DNA of 64,000 nucleotides from an uncultured Sphingobacteriales bacterium (GTDB lineage Bacteria; Bacteroidota; Bacteroidia; Chitinophagales; Chitinophagaceae), in assembly GCA_937991535.1 (NCBI GenBank), contig CALKHN010000008.1, forward strand, positions 52,858 to 116,857, given 5' to 3'. This document shows positions 17,507-26,430 of this stretch, in pieces. A program made the position numbers and the translations under genes. Each line of letters opens with the position of its first letter. The first letter of the stretch is position 1. The notes below the pieces were generated by a model. It was not told the DNA's origin. It searched no databases and was given only the letters and a program-made list of their open reading frames with translations.

Positions 17507-18325
17507 TTAATCATTTTCCCGATTGCGGAGTACCGGCAATTCCATATGCACAAAGGTGCCCTTTCCCGGTTCTGAAGTAAATATCATTGTGGCTCCTATC
17601 AGTTTAGCTCTGTTTCGCATACTTTTTAATCCAACTCCATTTAACGGAGAAAGGGAATTCTTTTTTTCCTGCATATTAAATCCAACTCCATTATCCCTTA
17701 CCGAAAAAACAAAAACCTCATCGGATAAATAATCTAGTAAGATTGCGATCTCAGTAGCCTTTGCATGTTTCAGAATATTGTTAACCAATTCCTGAAAAAT
17801 ACGAAAAATAAAAATTTCTTTTTGCTCACCAAGGCGATATTCTTCTCCCTGAAGTTCAAGGTTAACCTGCATTAACCCTGTTTTGCGGAGCGTTTCCAGG
17901 TCAAAGCGAACAGATTCCACCAATCCAATCTGAGCTATGCGGTCTGTATGTAAGCTCTTGGTAAGGTCTGCAAGATCATAAACGGCCTTATTTAATACTT
18001 CCCGTATGTGCTGAAGCGGCGTATAAGCCTGGTGCTCCTTTTCGAGTGGTAAAACAGCTAACGATAATTTTACTACTGACAGTACCTGCCCGATATTATC
18101 ATGCAATTCCTGGGCTATGGACTTTAAAGTAGTTTCCTGGATTTCCAATTGTGATTTTAGCACTTCCTGGTCATATTCCTCTTTTACCCTTGCCAGTTCC
18201 TGTTCCTGGCGGTATTGTTTGCGCTGGTATAAAAAGAGAATGGTAACAATGAAACCTACCAGCAACAGGGCCAACAGCCCACCTATAACAACTAAGAAAA
18301 GGATTTCCTGATTCTGATCCTGCAT
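17507..18325 (-). CDS. Sensor histidine kinase, HisKA_3/HATPase type
   Basis: A 272-residue membrane kinase with one transmembrane segment (about 9-31), a short cytoplasmic coiled coil, and a HisKA_3 dimerisation helix with the phospho-His in AQELHDNIGQVLS (about 75). The ATPase domain has the N-box (QELVNNILKHA), DNGVGFN and GVGLKSMRNRAK. No periplasmic sensor domain is present, so the signal may come from a partner, possibly the membrane protein overlapping it by 34 bases upstream. Confidence 0.92.
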   Translation of the reverse strand: MQDQNQEILFLVVIGGLLALLLVGFIVTILFLYQRKQYRQEQELARVKEEYDQEVLKSQLEIQETTLKSIAQELHDNIGQVLSVVKLSLAVLPLEKEHQAYTPLQHIREVLNKAVYDLADLTKSLHTDRIAQIGLVESVRFDLETLRKTGLMQVNLELQGEEYRLGEQKEIFIFRIFQELVNNILKHAKATEIAILLDYLSDEVFVFSVRDNGVGFNMQEKKNSLSPLNGVGLKSMRNRAKLIGATMIFTSEPGKGTFVHMELPVLRNREND

Positions 18326-18939
18326 AATGAGGCAATGATAAAAGATGAATATAGTAAAATATTCACAACGGCGAAAACGAAGGCTATGCTCTTAATGATA
18401 ATGCTGGAAGGATCCTGAAAAAAATTAATAAGCGCGTACACCGGGAAAGTGCAGGCATAAAAAAACAACAATCCTGAACATATCCAAAAGGGTGGCTCAC
18501 GGGTAAGGTTAACCGGTTTGTTTAGCTGGAACAGCTCAAAGAAATAGGTTATAGTGGCCATTACTATAAGACCCCCCCCAATGCTAAATGTTATTGTGTG
18601 AAATTGCGGACCTTTCTGCAAAAAAAGCTTATTCAAAGTTACCAGTATCGGATAAAGCCATAAACTATGCAGTAAAACTTTTTTCGCAAACCAGTTTTTG
18701 ATCATGTACCGAAGCATCCAGAAGTAAAAAACAAATTCTATGGTAGTAAACACATTGTAAAGAGATACGGTTGTTAACCCTTTATCACTTCGCCACCCTC
18801 CAATGAATTCAATTATAAATGTTGTTAACAGATAGAGCGGGAAAGCTCTGAGAAAAACCGGCATTCCTTTTTTAAAATATGCAAATGCACCGGTAAGGCT
18901 TCCCAGCAAAATAAGCCATATATAAATATTCCAGTTCAT
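18292..18939 (-). CDS. Polytopic membrane protein of unknown function, co-transcribed with the two-component system
   Basis: A 215-residue protein with about seven hydrophobic segments (for example IYIWLILLGSLTGAFAYF, FLRAFPLYLLTTFIIEFIG, SIAFVFAVVNILLYSSFIIA). I do not recognise a named family. Its 3' end overlaps the start of the kinase gene by 34 bases, so the three genes form one operon. It could be the membrane sensor feeding the kinase; that is inference from position. A run of eight G on the coding strand, near 18571-18578, falls in a GGG codon stretch. Confidence 0.7.
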   Translation of the reverse strand: MNWNIYIWLILLGSLTGAFAYFKKGMPVFLRAFPLYLLTTFIIEFIGGWRSDKGLTTVSLYNVFTTIEFVFYFWMLRYMIKNWFAKKVLLHSLWLYPILVTLNKLFLQKGPQFHTITFSIGGGLIVMATITYFFELFQLNKPVNLTREPPFWICSGLLFFYACTFPVYALINFFQDPSSIIIKSIAFVFAVVNILLYSSFIIASLCRIRIRKSFS

Positions 18940-18983
18940 TTTTGCTGCAAGGTAACTGGCAGCAGTGAGAAAATATAAAGAAA

Positions 18984-19005
18984 AACCCCTTTTGTAAAAG
19001 GGGTT
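18984..19005 (-). terminator. Terminator downstream of the 165-residue hypothetical gene
   Basis: The inverted repeat AACCCCTTTT / AAAAGGGGTT gives a 7-bp GC-containing stem with a short loop. On the minus strand it is followed by TTTTTCTTT. It separates the hypothetical gene from the two-component operon. Confidence 0.8.
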
Positions 19006-19031
19006 AAATTAAGTGATGTATGATAATGCGC

Positions 19032-19529
19032 CTATATAACGGTCAAACCCTTTTCTCCCCTGTCTACAATAGTAACGCCAATACCGCCCCAATCATCGCC
19101 TGAAACACCAGTTCCCGGTTTTGTTCCGCAAATTGGAGGGCAAATACTTCCGGCGTTATAAGCCAATATTTTTACTCCTTCTTCGCCTTTAATATATATA
19201 TCCTTATTTGTTACACCAGTTTCCAACTCCTTTGTTTTGGTAGCTACCAGTACCAGTGTTTGGCGACCGGCAAATTCAGGACGTTCGGTATAGTTTTCCG
19301 GGTAAGCCGAAAAGTAGAATTTAATACCATCGCCCCCGTGCGCTTTGGAGCGTGAAAGGAACTCTTCTAATTCTTCAATGCTGTACCAAACGCTTAATGA
19401 ATCTTCTTTTCCAAGGCGTTCTGAATTGTGTACCCACCTTTCTTGTTTATAGGTGCGGATAACAGTGTCTGCGTGTTCTGTACTAACGTACTTTCCAACT
19501 TTTAGTGATTTCTTCTCAATTGTAAGCAT
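19032..19529 (-). CDS. Conserved hypothetical protein, 165 residues
   Basis: A soluble protein without signal peptide or membrane segment. Recognisable stretches are VGKYVSTEHADTVIRTYK, ERWVHNSERLGKEDSLSVWY, YSIEELEEFLSRSKAHGGDG and FYFSAYPENY. The C-terminal third contains CPPICG. Similar proteins appear, from memory, in many Bacteroidota, often in several copies and beside small polytopic membrane proteins like the one at 18292. No function is known to me. It has its own terminator. A tandem palindromic repeat lies about 190-260 bases upstream of its start. Confidence 0.7.
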   Translation of the reverse strand: MLTIEKKSLKVGKYVSTEHADTVIRTYKQERWVHNSERLGKEDSLSVWYSIEELEEFLSRSKAHGGDGIKFYFSAYPENYTERPEFAGRQTLVLVATKTKELETGVTNKDIYIKGEEGVKILAYNAGSICPPICGTKPGTGVSGDDWGGIGVTIVDRGEKGLTVI

Positions 19530-19713
19530 GATTTAAATGGTTTAAAGTGAATGAACAATTAATTCACAGTAAAACTACCAGAAGAAGAAATACAAACACG
19601 CTTACATATATTTGCAATTCAATTAATTACAAATTAAAATTATTTATATCGTTAAGATACCCAATAACAAATGATAATTTCCGGTTAAAAAAACCGTTGA
19701 TTATAGGTAAAAA

Positions 19714-19788
19714 TACCGTTAAAAAACGGCAGCAAAAGTACCGTTAAAAAACGGTAGCAAAACCACCGCCAAAAAACGGTAGTATTTC
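19714..19788. repeat. Three 25-bp tandem repeats each built on a small palindrome
   Basis: Copies start at 19714, 19739 and 19764, an exact 25-bp period. Each contains TACCGTTAAAAAACGGTA or a close variant, i.e. an ACCGTT...AACGGT-type palindrome around an A-run. A fourth, off-phase relative (CCGGTTAAAAAAACCG) lies at 19681-19696. The array is in the intergenic space upstream of the hypothetical gene at 19032-19529. It may be a cluster of binding sites. Confidence 0.75.
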
Positions 19789-20108
19789 CCGTTTTAAATT
19801 TATATGGGTTGGTTCATATTTTTTGGATATTTAACACGGTTTCGCTTTTAGCTTGAATCGTCAGTTTATTTTAATCACTACTAAGCCAAAAGAATAAAAG
19901 TTCAGATTGCTATTATGCAGTTCTACAAATAAACCTTATCCTTTTTTTGTTCTGGCTGTTGCTATCCTAACACCACTTTTCCTGTGAATAAACCTATGTA
20001 AGGAATAATTTACTTAGGCCGGGGTACACATAAATAAGCTAAGCGAAAAGCACCGCTCCTTATTTTCTCTTTTATCCCGAAAAAGTAAAAGACGACGGCT
20101 TAAGTATT
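19789..20108. other. Non-coding stretch between the repeat array and gtrA
   Basis: About 320 AT-rich bases with no reading frame of convincing composition. It holds the far upstream region of the hypothetical gene and the 3' side of the gtrA-like gene. I see no terminator or promoter that I can support. Confidence 0.5.
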
Positions 20109-20591
20109 TTATTCCGTTTTTTGCCCGGTTTTAAATGTAAAATTTCGTTGTGCCAGGTAGCTGAATGAAATTACAATAGCGGTGGTACATATTTTAGCAA
20201 CGGTTGGGTAAAAATGAAATTCTTCTACAAACAGCTTAATAAAAATATAATTAAGGACCACACATACTACTACGAGCATAAAATACCTGAATAACTGTAC
20301 TCTTCCCCTCAAAGACGATCCCGGGAATACAATATTCCGCATTAAAAAAAAACCTGTAGGAAATGTTATCAGAAATGATATGATAAAAGCGGCAATATAC
20401 GGACTGATGCTGATAAGCGATGTATGAACGATTTGTTTTTGAAGAATAAAATTGTAAGTAATAAAGTAAATCACAATATCCATTAAAGTATTGCCGCCGC
20501 CACAGGCAATATACCGGAAGGTTTGCCTGTCCATTATTTTTTGAAACGGAACATAAAAAAAATCAAGAACAGCGATAATAAATTTCTTCAA
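20109..20591 (-). CDS. GtrA-like membrane protein
   Basis: A 160-residue protein with four predicted transmembrane segments and the GtrA-type opening FRYIACGGGNTLMDIVIYF. GtrA-family proteins are thought to move or flip lipid-linked sugars for surface polysaccharide decoration. The sequence is complete (C-terminal FSYLAQRNFTFK is typical). TAGTTTTG on the minus strand (20628-20621) is a plausible -7 element, 30 bases before the ATG. Confidence 0.85.
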   Translation of the reverse strand: MKKFIIAVLDFFYVPFQKIMDRQTFRYIACGGGNTLMDIVIYFITYNFILQKQIVHTSLISISPYIAAFIISFLITFPTGFFLMRNIVFPGSSLRGRVQLFRYFMLVVVCVVLNYIFIKLFVEEFHFYPTVAKICTTAIVISFSYLAQRNFTFKTGQKTE

Positions 20592-20855
20592 AACACTTTA
20601 TTATTCTTAAACGGCAGGCGCAAAACTAATAAAAAGTATGCTATTTACCTGCTATCCTGCTTAATTGTATTGCCATTTTCTGCCTGGCTTACATCATTAC
20701 AAAACAGAACACCATTTATGGGCAGGTACCGGCGTTTTAATCAATCCTTTTCTTAACATAACGAAGTATCCGAGCCGGCACTACCAAAGGAAAATGTTTC
20801 ATTTTTTTTATAAACAAATGACTTATTATGCCATAAGCATACTCGTTATAAGTTC

Positions 20856-21386
20856 TTACTGTTTAATATATTGCACTTCAATTATCATTTTCACTTCATC
20901 GCTTACCACTATACCACCTGCTTCGGTTACCGCATTCCAGTTTAAGCTATAATCCTTACGGTTTATTTTTCCTGTTACAGAAAAACCTGCCTTCGTTTGT
21001 CCATATCCGTCTACTACTATACCGCCAGCTTCTACATTCAATTTTATAATTTTAGTTACATCTCGAATGGTAAGTTTGCCTTCCAACTCGTATTCGTCAT
21101 CATTCTTTTTCTTTACTCCTGTAGATTCAAATTTAATTTCCGGATACTTTTCAGCATTAAAAAAGTCGTCACTTTTTAAATGCGCATCCCTTTGCTCGTT
21201 ATCCGTTGTAATAGATGCTGTTTCGACAGTAAAAATTACTTTAGCTTTGCTGAAATCATCACCATCGGTTTCAGCTTCTGAACTAAATTTACCAAAGCTT
21301 CCTGTCACATTTGCGATCATCAGGTGCCTTATCTTAAAGGTTACTTCAGTATGTGCGGGATCTAATACCCATTTTGTTAAAGCCAT
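20856..21386 (-). CDS. YceI family protein
   Basis: A 176-residue lipocalin-like protein expected to bind polyisoprenoid or amphiphilic ligands. It shows the family signatures WVLDPAHTEVTFKIRHLMI, VTGSFGKFS, HLKSDDFFNAEKYPEIKFES and GKINRKDYSLNWN. There is no signal peptide, so it is probably cytoplasmic. Monocistronic. Confidence 0.93.
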   Translation of the reverse strand: MALTKWVLDPAHTEVTFKIRHLMIANVTGSFGKFSSEAETDGDDFSKAKVIFTVETASITTDNEQRDAHLKSDDFFNAEKYPEIKFESTGVKKKNDDEYELEGKLTIRDVTKIIKLNVEAGGIVVDGYGQTKAGFSVTGKINRKDYSLNWNAVTEAGGIVVSDEVKMIIEVQYIKQ

Positions 21387-21631
21387 AATATTTAGATTTA
21401 ATTGTTTGTTTATTGCCTTTTTAATAAAAACCCAATTGCCGGGATACTAACAATTTTCCATTTTTGATGTTTAAACATTGATCAATAATTGTGCCATCCT
21501 GATAACTGACAGATTGACGCTCAAAGGTAGTTTATCTTTAGAATACTAAATTCCTGTTTTTAATTTAATCCTGCGCAAAAAAGATTAAAAATTGTTACCT
21601 TGGATCATTAAAAAACATAAAAGCGAATGCT

Positions 21632-22054
21632 ATGATCAAGCTACAAGTAATTGGAAATTTAGGTAAAGATTGTATTACCAACACAGTAAATGGTAAATCA
21701 GTTATTAATTTCAGCGTTGCCCATACCGAAAAATTCCGCGATTCTTCGGGTCAGCAAAAGGAAAAAACCACATGGGTAGAATGTGCCTACTGGACCGATA
21801 AAACCGGTATTGCACCTTATCTGAAAAAGGGCACGCAGGTATATGCGGAAGGCACACCTGAAGTAAGGAATTTTACCCGGAATGATGGAACCGCAGGCGC
21901 CTCCCTAACAATGCGGGTATTTAGTGTTCAGCTTTTAGGTGGCGGAAACCGAAATGAACAGTCGGAAACAAGTACTGTTTACAACGAACCTGCTTCTAAC
22001 CAGGCAACATCTTCCGGAGAGATTCCGGCAGCAGTAGATGATTTGCCATTTTAA
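21632..22054 (+). CDS. ssb: Single-stranded DNA-binding protein
   Basis: A 140-residue OB-fold protein that coats single-stranded DNA and recruits replication and repair proteins. The N-terminal OB domain (about 1-105) includes VIGNLGKDC, VINFSVAHTEKFRD and TTWVECAYW. A short flexible linker leads to the acidic tip DDLPF, the docking site for partner proteins. It is followed by a clear terminator. Confidence 0.93.
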   Translation: MIKLQVIGNLGKDCITNTVNGKSVINFSVAHTEKFRDSSGQQKEKTTWVECAYWTDKTGIAPYLKKGTQVYAEGTPEVRNFTRNDGTAGASLTMRVFSVQLLGGGNRNEQSETSTVYNEPASNQATSSGEIPAAVDDLPF

Positions 22055-22075
22055 TTGTTTTTAATTTAACGCAAG

Positions 22076-22118
22076 GTGAAACATGAATAAAGCAAGTGCT
22101 TACATGTTTCACTTTTTT
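22076..22118 (+). terminator. Terminator of ssb
   Basis: A perfect 10-bp stem (GTGAAACATG / CATGTTTCAC) with a 17-base loop, followed by a run of six T. It starts 22 bases after the ssb stop. Confidence 0.85.
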
Positions 22119-22143
22119 GTTTCTTATCCTTTGGCTCTTTGTC

Positions 22144-22172
22144 TTTGTCCTGTATTTTTCCCATTATCTTTG
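22144..22172 (+). promoter_or_regulatory. Promoter of the aspartate kinase gene
   Basis: TTTG (22144-22147), 17-base spacer, TATCTTTG (22165-22172): a close match to the Bacteroidota promoter. The ATG is 33 bases downstream, preceded by AAAGAGG. Confidence 0.5.
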
Positions 22173-22204
22173 CACGCTAAAATTAAAAAATAAAGAGGCA
22201 GATC

Positions 22205-23527
22205 ATGAAAATCATGAAGTTTGGAGGCACTTCCGTAGGAAGGCCTGAAAGGATGGAACAGGTAGCGAAACTAATAACCTCGGATAATGAACCGAAGATT
22301 GTGGTATTAAGTGCATTGAGCGGCACCACCAATGCACTGGTTGCTATTGGTGAAGCATTGGCAAAAGGCGATAAGCAGCATGCCAAGCAAATAATAGACA
22401 CACTGGAAGCGCATTATCGTGTTTTCATTAAAGATTTGCTGAAAAAAGAAGCCACCCTTAAAAAGGGAGAAGCTATTGTTACGGAGCATTTTGATTTCCT
22501 GAATATTATTCTGAAAATATCTTTTAACGAAGCGCTGAACAAAGATATACTGGCCCAGGGGGAACTTATGAGCACAAAAATATTCAGCGTATACCTGGAG
22601 GAAAAAAACATTGATCATGCACTGTTGCCAGCTCTGGATTTTATGCAGATTGACATAAATGACGAGCCTTATTTTGATGCGATCCGGGTTAAACTGAATC
22701 GCATTCTGCATCAGCAGCCGGATACAAAATTGTTTGTTACCCAGGGTTATATCTGCCGCAATTCAAAAGGAGAAGTTGATAACCTGAAGCGTGGCGGAAG
22801 TGATTATACCGCTTCCCTGATAGCCGCTGCCGTTAATGCCGGCGTGTGCGAAATATGGACCGATATAGACGGTATGCACAACAACGACCCCCGCATCGTA
22901 AATAAAACAAAACCAATTGTACAACTGAGCTTCGACGAAGCAGCGGAACTGGCTTATTTTGGCGCAAAAATTTTGCATCCTACCTGTATTTGGCCTGCGC
23001 AGCAGGAAAAAGTTCCCGTAAAACTGCTCAATACCATGCAACCCGATGCACCAGGCACTACTATTATGCAGGAGGCCGGATCAGTGGGTGTAAAAGCGGT
23101 AGCAGCAAAAGACGGCATTATTGCCATTAAAATTAAAAGCACCCGCATGCTGCTTGCTTATGGATTTTTAAGAAAAATATTTGAGGTATTCGAAAAGTAC
23201 AAAACACCTATTGATATGGTTACTACTTCAGAAGTAGCTGTATCGGTTACCATAGATAATGATGCGCATCTTGGCCAGATATTAAAAGAGCTGGAACCAT
23301 TTGGTACCGTAGTGATAGACAAAGACCAGACGATTGTTTCCATTGTAGGAAACCAGATCGCCCAAACGCCGGATGTGTTAAGTAAGCTGTTTGATTCATT
23401 GTCGCAGGTGCCGGTTCGGATGGTAAGCTATGGCGGCAGCAGCCATAACATTTCGGTACTGGTTCCGTCAGCATATAAAATACAAACCCTGCAATTGCTC
23501 AATAAAGGCGTATTTGGTTTAGATTGA
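22205..23527 (+). CDS. lysC: Aspartate kinase
   Basis: A 440-residue enzyme that phosphorylates L-aspartate, the first step towards lysine, threonine, methionine and diaminopimelate. The kinase domain starts MKFGGTSVGRPERM and contains GGSDYTASLIAAA and WTDIDGMHNNDPRIV. Two C-terminal ACT domains (about 290-440) provide feedback control. It is a monofunctional aspartokinase; no fused homoserine dehydrogenase follows. It has its own promoter and terminator. Confidence 0.93.
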   Translation: MKIMKFGGTSVGRPERMEQVAKLITSDNEPKIVVLSALSGTTNALVAIGEALAKGDKQHAKQIIDTLEAHYRVFIKDLLKKEATLKKGEAIVTEHFDFLNIILKISFNEALNKDILAQGELMSTKIFSVYLEEKNIDHALLPALDFMQIDINDEPYFDAIRVKLNRILHQQPDTKLFVTQGYICRNSKGEVDNLKRGGSDYTASLIAAAVNAGVCEIWTDIDGMHNNDPRIVNKTKPIVQLSFDEAAELAYFGAKILHPTCIWPAQQEKVPVKLLNTMQPDAPGTTIMQEAGSVGVKAVAAKDGIIAIKIKSTRMLLAYGFLRKIFEVFEKYKTPIDMVTTSEVAVSVTIDNDAHLGQILKELEPFGTVVIDKDQTIVSIVGNQIAQTPDVLSKLFDSLSQVPVRMVSYGGSSHNISVLVPSAYKIQTLQLLNKGVFGLD

Positions 23528-23559
23528 TCACTTTTTTGCGCAATAAGCATTTAAAATAC

Positions 23560-23586
23560 AAACGGCTCCCAGGCTGGGAGCCGTTT
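23560..23586. terminator. Terminator after aspartate kinase
   Basis: A perfect 12-bp stem (AAACGGCTCCCA / TGGGAGCCGTTT) with a 3-base loop, between two convergent genes; likely bidirectional. Confidence 0.87.
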
Positions 23587-23617
23587 ATAATATTCGGATT
23601 TAATATTGCTGATCATA

Positions 23618-24811
23618 TTATTCTAAAACCCTTTCAAATATTCTACCCGATTTCTTTTCTTTTAGTATTAGTTTTTTTGCACCGTAATGTGTCACTTCTT
23701 CTTTCACCAAATAGTGATCCTTATCATACTCCACCAAATGGCTGTCTTTCGTTACACCGGTTTTGCCGCGCCATATGTCTAATTGCACGGGCTCCCATAA
23801 TTTGGTTTTGGCCGAACGGTAAGCGGCGTCCAGAATACAATTCACCACATAGCCATCATAAAAGGTCTCTTTTGGGTCTTTGCCCTGCTCCAGGGAATTA
23901 AACATATCCATAAACATATGGTTATAGCCGAGTTCATTGAGCTCATCACCCACCGGGAATAACCATCCACTATTGCTTTCTGCCTTTTCGGCTACATAGT
24001 CGGCGCCTTTACCCGTGGTGAACATTTCGAACCCTGTACGCAAAAAGCTATTGGTCCAAATGGTTCCCTCCGTTCCCATTACTTCGTCGCGCAGATCAAG
24101 TCCGCCACGGAAGGTCCAGCTCACTTCAAACTGGGCAATAGCACCGTTCTCGTATTTGATCAGGGCAATGCCATGATCCTCGGCATCAATAGGCTTCACC
24201 TGTGTATCGGCCCAGCACATCACTTCCACCGGTTTAATATCTTTACCGATATAGCTTCGGGTAATTTCCACGCAGTGGCAACCCAGGTCGAGTATACACC
24301 CGCCTCCTGCCTGTTCCATATCCCAGAACCAGTCGCTGTGCGGGCCGGGATGTGTTTCTCTTGACTTGGCCCATAGTATTCTTCCCAGCGCTCCGTTCTT
24401 AACACTTTCATAAGCTTTAATGAACTTGGGCGTATACACAAGATCTTCGAGATAGCCATTAAAGATGCCGGCCTTTTCCACTGCTTCCAGCATACGTTTA
24501 GCTTCCTCCGCGTTGCGGCCCAGGGGCTTGGTGGTAATCACCGCCTTTTTATGCCTGCAACAAAGCAACACAGCTTCTTCATGCAAATTATTCGGCAAAG
24601 AAATACACACCACATCTACTTCGGGCCGGGCAATGGCTTCTTCCATATTGATTGTCCAATGCTGTACATTATAATCCTGGGCAAATTTTTTAGCGCTTTC
24701 TTCACGGCGGGAATAAATGCTAACAATTTTGTCTTTATTACGATACCCCTGCAGTGAGTCTGCATAAAATCTTCCGATAAAACCGGAACCGAGCATAGCA
24801 ATTTTTTGCAT
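23618..24811 (-). CDS. Gfo/Idh/MocA family oxidoreductase
   Basis: A 397-residue NAD(P)-dependent dehydrogenase of the glucose-fructose oxidoreductase type, usually acting on sugars, inositols or their derivatives. The Rossmann motif is MLGSGFIGRF (5-14), followed by the KPLGRNAEEA segment (Lys about 95) and the substrate-domain residues in GCILDLGCHCVEI. Substrate unknown. The nucleoside/sugar permease gene lies 68 bases upstream on the same strand, so a transport-plus-oxidation pair is likely. Confidence 0.88.
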   Translation of the reverse strand: MQKIAMLGSGFIGRFYADSLQGYRNKDKIVSIYSRREESAKKFAQDYNVQHWTINMEEAIARPEVDVVCISLPNNLHEEAVLLCCRHKKAVITTKPLGRNAEEAKRMLEAVEKAGIFNGYLEDLVYTPKFIKAYESVKNGALGRILWAKSRETHPGPHSDWFWDMEQAGGGCILDLGCHCVEITRSYIGKDIKPVEVMCWADTQVKPIDAEDHGIALIKYENGAIAQFEVSWTFRGGLDLRDEVMGTEGTIWTNSFLRTGFEMFTTGKGADYVAEKAESNSGWLFPVGDELNELGYNHMFMDMFNSLEQGKDPKETFYDGYVVNCILDAAYRSAKTKLWEPVQLDIWRGKTGVTKDSHLVEYDKDHYLVKEEVTHYGAKKLILKEKKSGRIFERVLE

Positions 24812-24879
24812 GATAATATTGGTTTGAGATGTGATTAATCAGTGGTAAGAGGTAAGGGGTAAGTAGCTAAGCCTATTCA

Positions 24880-26100
24880 CTATTTAATTTTTTCATTGAA
24901 AGCCGCTACAAAAAATAATAAAACCCCACCTGCAAAAGCCGCTGGTATCCACCAAAACTGCTGCCATTGCATTAATGAAAGAGAAACCCCTTCCCCAAGG
25001 AAGCTATTGTACAGTTCACCTGCAATTTGAGTACCGATAAGCATTCCTACACCATAAGTTATAAATATCATTAATCCCTGGGCTTGTGCCCTTATTTCCA
25101 AACTTGCTTTTTTATCCATATAAATTTGCCCGGTTACAAAAAAGAAATCATAGCATATGCCATGCAAGGCAATACCGGCCATAATCATCCATGTGGTTGT
25201 TTCGGGTGCGGCTGCAGCAAAAAGAGCATATCGCAAAACCCACGCAAGCATCCCTACGGCAAGCATCCATTTCACGCCAAGTCTTCTAAAAAACAGCGGC
25301 ATCAAAAGCATGAATATCATTTCAGAAGCCTGCCCTATGGTTTGCGTTGCCGCAATGTTTTCAAACTGCGAATTTTCAAGGAACAACTGCGTGTAATTAT
25401 AGTATACGGCCAAAGGAATACATATCAGCAAAGAACTGGCCAAAAACACATAAAAAGAGCGGCTGCCTAATTTCTTAAATGCATCTATTCCAATAATTGT
25501 TCGTGCTCTTACTTTTTTACCAGCCGCCGGAGGTGGTGTATGCGGCAGGGAGAAACTGTATAAACCCAGCAGGAGGCTGCTGCCTGCTGTAAGATACAAA
25601 GGAAGTGCGGTAGCTTCAGGCTTCATATCCTGCTGCACAAAACCAACCAGTATAAAACTAATGGTTAAGCCTGCTGCTATCCAGCCAATGGTACCAAATA
25701 CCCTGATAGACGGAAACTGCTTTTCCTGCTGCGTCATTTGGTGAAAGGCCAGTGTATTGGCAAGGCTCATGGTGGGCATATAACAAATATTATAAGCCAG
25801 CAGCGATAAAATAAACAACAAAGGATTATCGGTTAAAGAAGGCGTAATGAACATAAAAAGCGCTCCCAGTATATGCAGCGTACCCAACACTTTTTGTGTA
25901 GCAAAATAACGATCGGCTATAAGCCCTACAAAAAAAGGGGCAATAATAGCGGCAACAGCATTTACCGTAAAGGGCCAATGTGTTAAGCTCTTCATGCCGT
26001 TGGATGACATATATACCGCTATAGCGCTATACCATGCTCCCCATATAAAAAACTCAAGGAACATCATCAGCGATAGCTGAAACCGCACTTTGGCTCTCAT
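24880..26100 (-). CDS. MFS permease of the nucleoside:H+ symporter family
   Basis: A 406-residue, 12-segment inner-membrane transporter. The N-terminus MRAKVRFQLSLMMFLEFFIW with GAWYSAIAVYM resembles the NupG/XapB group. Relatives in Bacteroidota often sit beside sugar dehydrogenases and may import sugars rather than nucleosides. I chose ATG 26100; a longer reading from 26172 adds 24 residues that do not look like a transporter N-terminus. Co-directional with the Gfo/Idh gene. Confidence 0.85.
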   Translation of the reverse strand: MRAKVRFQLSLMMFLEFFIWGAWYSAIAVYMSSNGMKSLTHWPFTVNAVAAIIAPFFVGLIADRYFATQKVLGTLHILGALFMFITPSLTDNPLLFILSLLAYNICYMPTMSLANTLAFHQMTQQEKQFPSIRVFGTIGWIAAGLTISFILVGFVQQDMKPEATALPLYLTAGSSLLLGLYSFSLPHTPPPAAGKKVRARTIIGIDAFKKLGSRSFYVFLASSLLICIPLAVYYNYTQLFLENSQFENIAATQTIGQASEMIFMLLMPLFFRRLGVKWMLAVGMLAWVLRYALFAAAAPETTTWMIMAGIALHGICYDFFFVTGQIYMDKKASLEIRAQAQGLMIFITYGVGMLIGTQIAGELYNSFLGEGVSLSLMQWQQFWWIPAAFAGGVLLFFVAAFNEKIK

Positions 26101-26430
26101 AATAAAAATTTTGACAAATTGATCACAATTCCACTGTTCCGGCATTGTTTGTGCCAGATCAAACATATCCATTCAAAAAAAGGAAATTACAAAAAGATTG
26201 ATTGCCCGCACTAAAAAAATAAAATGATTTTTTGATGAGCGGTACCGCACAAATTTTGAAATCCAGCACGAATGATTATTTTTAAACCTCTTCAATTGAA
26301 CGCATTATGAAAATGTAACCAGGCTCCGGGGAGCCTTCTTCTTATAACAAGCCCATCTTAATTATGCTTCCCGGGAGCTAAGCGGTTTTACTTTTCAATT
26401 ATAAATTTTTTAGCCCTCAATTTTTTTATC
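26101..26430. other. Intergenic region between divergent transporters
   Basis: About 330 bases carrying the promoters of the permease (minus) and MATE (plus) genes, which I cannot place exactly. A small hairpin, AGGCTCC / GGAGCCT at 26321-26336, is followed by TTCTTCTT and could be an attenuator or terminator in the leader of the MATE gene. No gene seen. Confidence 0.4.

Noticed and set aside
19714..19788. CRISPR array
   Set aside because: The 25-bp units are contiguous tandem copies with no unique spacers, and no cas genes are near.
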